Below, one piece after another: positions 1 through 4,810 of a stretch of DNA of 7,277 nt. The position numbers and the translations under genes were made by a program. Source of the stretch: an uncultured Chlorobiota bacterium (lineage in GTDB: Bacteria > Bacteroidota > Kapaibacteriia > OLB7); the NCBI GenBank assembly GCA_946481475.1, contig CAMLOB010000179.1:1-7277 (forward strand). The letters run 5' to 3'. Under the pieces are notes generated by a model that saw only the letters and a list, made by a program, of their open reading frames with translations, made no database searches and had not been told where the DNA came from. How positions within the stretch are numbered: the stretch's first letter is position 1; each line of letters begins with the position of its first letter.

Positions 1-57
1 AACCGGACAGATGACGGGATCAGGCCTCCCTTTCTCCCCCGCCGCAAATCACCGAAC

Positions 58-921
58 CTACCGTATCTCCTCCCACTCCTTCGAAATCGACCGTCCCAGG
101 ATCATCACCGCCAGCGCGTTCAGCGTCCACTCGAACAGAACGCGAAGATAGCCGAAGCGGCGGAAACGGCGGGGAGATTCGTAGACGCGGAACTCGTGGC
201 GGTGGCCGATCTTCCCCTTTGCGGTCAGCCGTCTGTAGAGATCGAAGTCTTCCCCGGCCGCCATGTGCTTCTCGTAGCCGCCGACCGCACGGAAGGGATC
301 GCGGCGGACGATCTGGCATTCCCCCCGTCCCATGCCGAGACCGATCAGGTTCAGCAGCCGGACGTAGTTGTTGAAGAAATTGTGGAAGAGGGAATCGCTC
401 CAGCGGCGTTCTCCCGGAGCGATATAGACCGGACAGGCGAAGGCGACGGTGCCGGGATCTCCTTCGGCGGCAAACTCCACCAGTCCCCTGATGAACGCCT
501 CCCCATCCTGCGGAACCGTGTCGGCATTGATGAAGACCAGAATATCTCCGCGCGCCTGCTCCGCCCCGAGGTTTCTCCCCTCGGCAATCGTCTGCCGTCG
601 CGACTCGACGTGGCGGGCGACGATGTCGGCATGGTCGCGGGCAATTTCCGGCGTTCTGTCGCTACTGCCGCCGTCGCTGACGATCAGCTCGATGCCGCAC
701 TTCCGGCGAAGCTCGCGCGGGAAGGTCTGGAGCATCCCGTCGATCAGTTTCTCCTCGTTGAGGGCCGGGACGATCAGACTGATCACCGGGTCGGCAAGGG
801 CGTCCGGTGCGGTCCAGACCTCCGGTTCTCCCGTTCCGCTCTTTGCCGACGAGCGTGAGGCCGCATGTCCGTTGGTCGGCTTGCCGAGATGCAGATTCGA
901 TGTGTCGAGTGGATTGCTCAA
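58..921 (-). CDS. family 2 glycosyltransferase (GT-A fold)
   Basis: Predicted to transfer a sugar from a nucleotide-sugar donor during envelope polysaccharide or glycolipid synthesis at the cytoplasmic membrane; the substrate cannot be read from the sequence. The 287-residue product has a GT2 core starting at ISLIVPALNEE (residues 47-57), the nucleotide-binding SDGGSSDRT (82-90), a DxD-like INAD (131-134), and a GEDFD acidic motif (223-227) after GMGRGECQIVRR. The RFRRFGY stretch (252-258) and a hydrophobic helix (about 262-276) near the C-terminus are typical of membrane-associated GT2 enzymes. No ATG fits. I chose TTG at 921 because GGAG lies five bases upstream and the reading frame further up only shadows the neighbouring gene. 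GTG at 786 would start exactly at the domain but has no ribosome binding site. The first 45 residues are Ser/Gly/Pro-rich and probably disordered. It lies 41 bases after the DUF2279-type gene and may share its transcript. The family call is firm; the start is uncertain. Confidence 0.88.
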   Translation of the reverse strand: MSNPLDTSNLHLGKPTNGHAASRSSAKSGTGEPEVWTAPDALADPVISLIVPALNEEKLIDGMLQTFPRELRRKCGIELIVSDGGSSDRTPEIARDHADIVARHVESRRQTIAEGRNLGAEQARGDILVFINADTVPQDGEAFIRGLVEFAAEGDPGTVAFACPVYIAPGERRWSDSLFHNFFNNYVRLLNLIGLGMGRGECQIVRRDPFRAVGGYEKHMAAGEDFDLYRRLTAKGKIGHRHEFRVYESPRRFRRFGYLRVLFEWTLNALAVMILGRSISKEWEEIR

Positions 922-962
922 GATCTCTCCCGGATAAATCGTTCTCTCGCAAAATATCTGAA

Positions 963-2144
963 TCAAAAATGGACCGGCCAGGCAAGGTAGAACTTCACCT
1001 CCGGCTCGATCTGCAGCGCCGGAGCCGGCCAGTGGAGATAATCCGCCGTCTGCAGAAGCCAGTTGCCGAACGTCCCCAGATCGGGAAGGATCTCCACCAG
1101 ATCGTAGTCCAGACTGATGAAGAACCGGCGTCCCGGCACCAGCACCTCGTTCCGCTCGTTGATCCGGTCGACGTTGTAGGTACCGTAACCGACCGCCAGC
1201 CGGAGCCACTTCGGCCAGCCGAGACTCTCCGGCAGGAAGTTCCCGATCTTCGTCGAGAACCACATCGTCTGCCCGTTGTAGTCGTCGATGATGATCTTGT
1301 CGTGACCGCTCCGCACACCCCCCTGATATTCGTCGTTCGGCCAGTAGCTCCACTTGAACTTGAAATTCTGCAGGACCGGGATGTAGTGTTGCAGACTGAA
1401 GAAGAGGGGACCGAACGTGTTGGCGTACTGATCGGTCGGGTCGAAGCCGAACGGACTGAAGCCGTCCTCGATCTCCACATAGGTCTGGAACCCGAGTCCG
1501 AGAAGCGGTCCGAACCAGCCGGCGACGTCCGGACTGAAGCCGGAGGCGACCAGCGATTCGTAGCCGACGTAGGAGGTGAGGTATCCGGCGTACATGTGTC
1601 CCAGCTTGTCGGCCTGGGCGGCGTAGCCCCAGTCGACGGTAAAGTGGAAATCCTGCCGACGATCCGTCCACCAGGCATCCTGCTGATAGAAATGAATCGC
1701 CGCAATGATCCCGGCCACCACCGTCCCGGTCAGTACCGTCGGCACCGGACGAATATGCGTGTCGCGGTAGGGGAGATCGCCGGTCAGCGTGTAGCGCGGA
1801 GCCTCCGCATACAAATACTCTCCGGGCGAGTAGCGCGGATAATCTTTCGTCGCAACGGTATCGGCGGGGGGCGGAGCTTCCGGATCGGCCGTGGCGGTAT
1901 CCTCGTTCCCTTCCGTTTCGGTCACCACCTCCATTTCCGGCAAAATCTCCTCCCCGGAAACCTCGGACGTCTGTTCCGGAAAAGATTCCGCAGCAAGGGT
2001 ATCGACGACATCGGCCGGGATGGACATGGCAAGAGAATCCCGTGAAGGCTCTCCGGCCACCACATCATTGGTCTGGGCACGCAGTGGAGCCGCACACAAA
2101 AGAAGCAGAACCGCCCCGGCGCACCATCCTTTCAGAACTATCAT
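963..2144 (-). CDS. exported DUF2279-type protein, function unknown
   Basis: A 393-residue exported protein. Residues 1-23 form a Sec signal peptide: a charged start with Lys5, a hydrophobic core AVLLLLCAAP, and likely cleavage after LRA before Gln24. An acidic, Pro/Thr/Glu-rich, probably disordered linker follows (about 25-105). A hydrophobic segment (about 135-152) precedes the conserved core: aromatic FYQQDAWW (152-159), then QADKLGHMYAGY (177-188), whose DK.GH signature is what I recognise as DUF2279, a family described as predicted periplasmic lipoproteins. Aromatic and Gly-rich stretches follow, such as FGPLLGLGFQTYVEIEDGFSPFGFDP (given in parts: FGPLLGL 211-217, GFSPFGF 228-234). The C-terminus ends in Phe, and the alternating segments from about 295 could be beta strands near or in the outer membrane, which is inference. 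ATG at 2144 was chosen; GTG at 2162 adds six residues and has no better ribosome binding site. No cysteine lipobox sits at the cleavage site, so it is probably not a lipoprotein. Biochemical role unknown. Confidence 0.85.
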   Translation of the reverse strand: MIVLKGWCAGAVLLLLCAAPLRAQTNDVVAGEPSRDSLAMSIPADVVDTLAAESFPEQTSEVSGEEILPEMEVVTETEGNEDTATADPEAPPPADTVATKDYPRYSPGEYLYAEAPRYTLTGDLPYRDTHIRPVPTVLTGTVVAGIIAAIHFYQQDAWWTDRRQDFHFTVDWGYAAQADKLGHMYAGYLTSYVGYESLVASGFSPDVAGWFGPLLGLGFQTYVEIEDGFSPFGFDPTDQYANTFGPLFFSLQHYIPVLQNFKFKWSYWPNDEYQGGVRSGHDKIIIDDYNGQTMWFSTKIGNFLPESLGWPKWLRLAVGYGTYNVDRINERNEVLVPGRRFFISLDYDLVEILPDLGTFGNWLLQTADYLHWPAPALQIEPEVKFYLAWPVHF

Positions 2145-2197
2145 GGTATGAAGTTTTCTCACAACAACACGTTCTCAACGTAGCGGCACGAGTGGCG

Positions 2198-2220
2198 GGA
2201 ACATCCTGTCAGGATGCTCC
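2198..2220. promoter_or_regulatory. palindromic operator-like site upstream of the DUF2279 gene
   Basis: CATCCTGTCAGGATG at 2202-2216 is a perfect 15-base palindrome, with 7-base arms around one central base. After one mismatch the symmetry continues with GGA (2198-2200) and TCC (2218-2220). It lies about 54 bases upstream of the ATG at 2144, where an operator for a dimeric repressor or activator would sit. The heptamer CTCAACG occurs on both sides (2174-2180 and 2231-2237). There is no T-run on either strand, so it is not an intrinsic terminator. The regulator is unknown, and a chance palindrome or an RNA hairpin in the leader is possible. Confidence 0.35.
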
Positions 2221-2569
2221 GGATATCGGCCTCAACGATGGAATTTACTCTTTTCAGCTATGGAAGGAAGTGCAAAAAACCGTTCCTTTTCTCTTGCCCC
2301 GAACGTCAGGAGTTTCCCCCATCGCCGACTTCTCTTCCGGTTCTCTCTTCCGCAACGGGCCGGAATCGGTCCGGAACTTACAAATACTCGGCAACTCCGC
2401 CCCGGCAGACCGGCCGCACCGGAGAATACGATGACGCAACCCCGATCCGACCCGAAATTCACACACCGGTCCCCTGCTCTGCGATCCGTCCGGAGAAGAT
2501 CCATGACGATACCGGACAGAAATCCGGGGAAAACGGTCATATCGGAAGAAGAACCCTACAAAGAACCTA
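2221..2569. other. gene-free stretch, no convincing content
   Basis: About 350 bases without a credible gene. Several frames stay open on both strands, but their products are rich in Arg/Ser/Pro, match no family I know and lack ribosome binding sites. The stretch is rich in CCGGA/TCCGG blocks that could form small hairpins (for example CCGGA-TCCGG around 2510-2528). It also has an AAGGAA/TTCCTT inverted pair around 2265-2290. None of these is followed by a T-run. The base composition is compatible with decayed coding sequence. Confidence 0.5.
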
Positions 2570-2598
2570 TTGTCTCCCGACCCGATACGGGGTAAACT
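2570..2598 (+). promoter_or_regulatory. candidate sigma-70-type promoter for the small RNA
   Basis: TTGTCT (2570-2575) and TAAACT (2593-2598) are separated by exactly 17 bases and each match four of six positions of the TTGACA/TATAAT consensus. The predicted start is near 2605. The match alone is weak. It gains weight because a strong intrinsic terminator on the same strand lies about 110 bases downstream with no protein gene in between. The consensus used by this organism is not known. Confidence 0.35.
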
Positions 2599-2604
2599 TC
2601 CCGC

Positions 2605-2715
2605 AGTCCAGCCTCCACACACAGAATGAGGGTTGAACCGCCCCTTAACGGGCGTGGAGGAACGACCAACAATGCCGGGAACTTCCGTAAGCGGAGGTTC
2701 CCGGCAGGTCTTTTT
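2605..2715 (+). ncRNA. candidate small structured RNA (about 110 nt)
   Basis: A transcript starting near 2605 would run to the T-run at 2711-2715. It could fold into two domains. The first is an outer stem of CCTCCAC (2612-2618) with GTGGAGG (2654-2660), closing over an inner hairpin of CGCCC (2639-2643) and GGGCG (2650-2654); the base at 2654 can be used by only one of the two stems. The second is the 15-base-pair terminator stem at 2673-2706, joined by a single-stranded linker (2661-2672). I do not recognise a known family: it does not look like tRNA, 4.5S, 6S or tmRNA, nor any riboswitch I can recall. No protein gene follows directly, which argues for a free-standing RNA over a leader. A 59-codon open frame from ATG 2626 to 2805 runs through the terminator, lacks a ribosome binding site, and is probably not translated. 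Existence of the RNA is inference from structure. Confidence 0.35.
2673..2715 (+). terminator. strong intrinsic terminator with no upstream protein gene
   Basis: The left arm at 2673-2687 (TGCCGGGAACTTCCG) pairs with the right arm at 2692-2706 (CGGAGGTTCCCGGCA), giving 15 pairs with one G-T wobble around a TAAG loop. GGTC and five Ts (2711-2715) follow. The T-run is present only on the plus strand; on the minus strand the sequence after the stem is TTGTTGG. It therefore stops plus-strand transcription, yet no plus-strand protein gene precedes it in the window. Confidence 0.75.
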
Positions 2716-2811
2716 GTACGGGAACAAGACGATGAACTGTGGTTTTTATACACACGGTTCAAATGTGATGGGAATGGATGGTCTCTGAAGAGAAATCACC
2801 TGTGAGAGAAT

Positions 2812-2850
2812 AACCACAAAAACACCAAAGGCACAAAGAATCACCAAGGG
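2812..2850. repeat. degenerate A/C-rich tract (CACAAAG/CACCAAAG units)
   Basis: A run of imperfect 7-9-base units: CCACAAA, ACACCAAAG, GCACAAAG, TCACCAAGG. Tracts of this kind (ACACCAAGGCACAAAG-like) recur between genes in many genomes of uncultured bacteria; that is recollection, not a search result. The motif AACCACAAAAACA also occurs at about 3279-3291, just upstream of the SRPBCC gene. The rest of 2716-2950 holds nothing else that I can support. Confidence 0.4.
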
Positions 2851-2950
2851 ATATTCATTCCCTGTATCATACTTCACACGGCGACTCTGTCATCTTATCC
2901 GGACCTTCCGGAGGTTCGTCAGTTATGGCCGGCATCACTCCAATTCTACC

Positions 2951-3179
2951 TCACTTCTCCATCTCCATCACACAATACCACGCCCATCTGCGCAGCAGCG
3001 AGATCAGCCTTATCAGGACCGCGTCCAGCCCCTCGGTTATCGCACAGAGAGGGTTGAAGATCGGTGTGCTCCGCAGCGGAACGATGCCGAGCGTGGTCAG
3101 GTGGAAGTAGAGGGTTCTGACCTTCAAGAAATCAAGAAATATTGATCAGCGGGTTGTGCCCCGGCGACTCGTGGAAACC
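2951..3179 (-). pseudogene. decayed C-terminal copy of the SAM-dependent methyltransferase
   Basis: Bases 2951-3132 align without gaps to the 3' end of the intact methyltransferase at a constant offset of 1017, with about 26 differences in some 180 bases by eye. The stop is retained as TGA (TAA in the intact gene). The frame still reads YFHLTTLGIVPLRSTPIF and ends in WAWYCVMEMEK. A second block, 3142-3179, aligns at offset 1091 and encodes FHESPGHNPLIN, matching FHEPLGHNPLIN (residues 174-185) of the intact protein. The change of offset means 74 bases net are missing at the junction. This shifts the frame and removes the RNRTPHLRTPDEHPL region. The junction carries a small tandem repeat, CAAGAAAT twice. 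No trace of the N-terminal SAM-binding half remains; homology ends near 3179, and the oppositely oriented SRPBCC gene begins at 3304. The copy cannot encode a methyltransferase. Confidence 0.9.
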
Positions 3180-3226
3180 GATAAACGGAATATATTTGAA
3201 CGGAACGTTGCAAGGGGACAAGGCGT

Positions 3227-3255
3227 TTGACATCAACAAGACATCGGGTGGTACT
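3227..3255 (+). promoter_or_regulatory. possible promoter for the SRPBCC gene
   Basis: A perfect TTGACA at 3227-3232 is followed, after 17 bases, by GGTACT (3250-3255), which keeps only three of six -10 positions. Transcription from here would give a leader of about 40 bases before ATG 3304. TATATT at about 3191-3196 is a better -10 but has no -35 partner. This is weak evidence, supported mainly by the need for some promoter upstream of this isolated plus-strand gene. Confidence 0.25.
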
Positions 3256-3303
3256 CCGGTTCCAGCCGAATACCCAAACCACAAAAACATATATCTGAAG
3301 ACA

Positions 3304-3753
3304 ATGGAAAAACTGCATTTTTCGATTGAGATCGATGCGCCGCGATCGAAAGTATGGGATACCATGCTCGGCGATGCAACCTACAGGATGTGGACGTCGG
3401 CGTTTTCCGAGGGATCCTACTATGTGGGCGACTGGAGCGAAGGGAGCAAGATACTCTTCCTGGGTTCGGGTGAAAACGGCGGGGAGTCGGGAATGGTGAG
3501 TCGTATCGAGACGAATCGTCCGCATGAATACATCTCGATCGAACATCTCGGCGTCGTGGAGAACGGCAAGGAAGATACATCGAGCGAATCGGTACAGTCG
3601 TGGGCCGGCGCCCATGAAAACTACACGTTCAAAGAAGTGGACGGCGGAACTCAGGTGCTCGTCGACATGGATATCAATGACGAGTATCGCGAGATGTTCG
3701 AAGGCATGTGGCCAAAGGCTTTACAGCGACTGAAGGAATTGGCGGAAGGATAA
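3304..3753 (+). CDS. SRPBCC / AHSA1-like domain protein
   Basis: A 149-residue single-domain cytoplasmic protein of the START-like SRPBCC superfamily, whose members form a hydrophobic pocket that binds a lipid, polyketide or other small ligand. Family hallmarks: the opening strand MEKLHFSIEIDAPRSKVWDTM (first 21 residues, with the IDAP.S.VW signature at 10-18), GDWSEGSKILFL (42-53) as the central strands, a middle strand ending in HEYISIEH (74-81), and a late strand GGTQVLVDMDI (114-124) followed by the long C-terminal helix MWPKALQRLKELAE (135-148). The length is usual for the family. ATG 3304 is chosen because homology begins there and a weak TGAAG lies just upstream; the open frame extends back to 3142 but reads antisense across the methyltransferase remnant. 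It is the only plus-strand protein gene, lies between the two methyltransferase copies, and looks lower in G+C than its neighbours, which fits insertion or transfer. The ligand is unknown. Confidence 0.87.
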   Translation: MEKLHFSIEIDAPRSKVWDTMLGDATYRMWTSAFSEGSYYVGDWSEGSKILFLGSGENGGESGMVSRIETNRPHEYISIEHLGVVENGKEDTSSESVQSWAGAHENYTFKEVDGGTQVLVDMDINDEYREMFEGMWPKALQRLKELAEG

Positions 3754-3773
3754 TTCGGGCCGGAACAATTGTT

Positions 3774-3805
3774 GATCCGGGATACGGAACGCCTGATCCC
3801 GGATC
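3774..3805. repeat. perfect 10-bp inverted repeat after the SRPBCC gene
   Basis: GATCCGGGAT (3774-3783) and ATCCCGGATC (3796-3805) are exact inverted repeats around a 12-base loop, starting 20 bases after the SRPBCC stop. No T-run follows, so it is not a classical terminator. It could protect the mRNA 3' end or be a protein site. A second inverted pair, GCTCCTG (3819-3825) and CAGGAGC (3867-3873), lies between it and the terminator at 3891, so the whole 3' region can be folded. Confidence 0.5.
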
Positions 3806-3890
3806 GCAGAAGGGAAAGGCTCCTGGGGCCATGACAGACCGAAGAACACAGGCAGAGGAGACCCTTCAGGAGCAAACCCTGTTGTGGAGC

Positions 3891-3918
3891 AGCCCGGAGC
3901 ATTCCGGGCTTTTTTTTT
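3891..3918 (+). terminator. intrinsic terminator of the SRPBCC transcript
   Basis: AGCCCGGA (3891-3898), loop GCAT, TCCGGGCT (3903-3910), and an unbroken T-run from 3910 to 3918. The stem is 8 perfect pairs and G+C-rich. The T-run is on the plus strand only, so it ends the transcript of the SRPBCC gene about 140 bases after that gene's stop. It does not serve the methyltransferase, which is read from the other strand. Confidence 0.88.
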
Positions 3919-3967
3919 CCTGCCGTCAACGAGTTAAAGAATTTCCATTCCCCGAACGGATTCCCCC

Positions 3968-4786
3968 TTACTTCTCCATCTCCATCACACAGTACCACGC
4001 CCATCCGCGCAGCGGCGGGATCAATCCCATCAGAAGAGAATCAAGCCCTTCGGTCAGAGCATAGAGAGGTTTGAAGATCGGTGTGTTCCGCAGCGGAACG
4101 ATGCCGAGCGAGGTCAGGTGGAAGTAGTGGGGTCTGATCTTCGAGAAATACCGCTCGGCTTCGCGGAGATCGGAGCGGAGCAGGGGGTGTTCATCCGGCG
4201 TCCGCAGGTGTGGCGTCCGGTTGCGGAAACGGTTGATCAGCGGGTTGTGCCCCAGCGGCTCGTGGAAGACCGCACGCCCCCCCGGACGGAGGACGCGGGC
4301 CACTTCGCCGTAGCCCTTCTCCAGATCCAGGTGGTGGAGAATGCCGATGCCGCAGACCAGATCGAACGAGTTGTCCGGGAAGGTCAGTTCCTCGGCGTTC
4401 ATCACGTGGTAGGAGACCCGGTCGGTCAGTCCGGCCCCGGCCGCCAGAGCGTTCGATTCCTCGATGGCGACCGGCGAGATATCGATGCCGGTGATCCGTG
4501 CCCCCTCGCGGGCCAGAGCCAGTCCGTCGCTGTTGATCCCGCAACCATACTCCAGCACGTCCTTTCCGGCAACCTTGCCGAAGATCAGATCGTGATAGCA
4601 CTCGTAGGAGCGCCGGGCCACCGCGTAGAACTTGCCGACCTCCGACTCCCGCAGGTTTGTGGAGAAGGAATGATCGTGGAACTCCGCCTCGCGAGCCAGT
4701 CGCTCCTGCCTCTCCCGGTCAGTCCGGAGTTCTTCCTCGTTTCCCGTGACCGGCATCCCCGGTCTGGTGTCCGTCTGCGTTTCCAT
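3968..4786 (-). CDS. class I SAM-dependent methyltransferase
   Basis: A 272-residue cytoplasmic methyltransferase with a seven-strand Rossmann-like core. The SAM-binding motif I is VLEYGCGINS (77-86), the acidic ribose-binding residue is Asp102 in GIDIS (100-104), motif II/III is NAEELTFPDNSFDLV (130-144) leading to GILHHLD (148-154), and the LRPGG turn is at 166-170. The FHDHSF element (36-41) and the stretch FHEPLGHNPLINRFRNRTPH (174-193) resemble methyltransferases found near polysaccharide and envelope genes, but the acceptor is unknown. The C-terminal part (about 220-272) is hydrophobic and aromatic (GWAWYCVMEME) and may contact a lipid or membrane. ATG 4786 has GGGA five bases upstream. 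The gene follows adenine deaminase by 24 bases, so one transcript is likely. A frame-shifted fragment of a second copy lies at 2951-3179. No intrinsic terminator is visible after this gene on the minus strand. Confidence 0.9.
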   Translation of the reverse strand: METQTDTRPGMPVTGNEEELRTDRERQERLAREAEFHDHSFSTNLRESEVGKFYAVARRSYECYHDLIFGKVAGKDVLEYGCGINSDGLALAREGARITGIDISPVAIEESNALAAGAGLTDRVSYHVMNAEELTFPDNSFDLVCGIGILHHLDLEKGYGEVARVLRPGGRAVFHEPLGHNPLINRFRNRTPHLRTPDEHPLLRSDLREAERYFSKIRPHYFHLTSLGIVPLRNTPIFKPLYALTEGLDSLLMGLIPPLRGWAWYCVMEMEK

Positions 4787-4810
4787 TCGTGTCCCGTTAC
4801 CCGATGAATG

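Noticed and set aside
1..57. Possible start region of a further minus-strand gene (a purine-rich GGGGGAGAAAGGGAGG run)
   Set aside because: No start codon with a continuing frame fits inside the window, so no gene can be claimed.
922..1671. N-terminal extension of the glycosyltransferase frame over the DUF2279 gene
   Set aside because: The frame stays open only because it overlaps another coding sequence; the homology starts near base 786 and the usable start is TTG 921.
807..2045. 412-codon plus-strand open frame opposite the DUF2279 and glycosyltransferase genes
   Set aside because: It is a shadow of GC-rich coding DNA: the minus-strand products have a signal peptide and clear family motifs, while this one has none.
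2254..2727. Long minus-strand open frame in the gene-free region
   Set aside because: The Arg/Gly/Ser-rich product has no domain, crosses the terminator antisense and lacks a ribosome binding site; overlapping plus-strand frames are equally long and equally meaningless.
2626..2805. 59-codon plus-strand open frame starting at ATG 2626
   Set aside because: It runs straight through the strong terminator hairpin, has no ribosome binding site and resembles no family; its open state is probably chance.
3124..3615. Minus-strand frame opposite the SRPBCC gene
   Set aside because: The plus strand has clear SRPBCC features; only the short stretch below 3180 reads as methyltransferase, and that belongs to the remnant.
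3819..3918. Possible riboswitch (glycine-like GGAGCAAACC wording)
   Set aside because: The segment lies after a gene, not before one, and the conserved core and pairing of a known aptamer could not be reconstructed.
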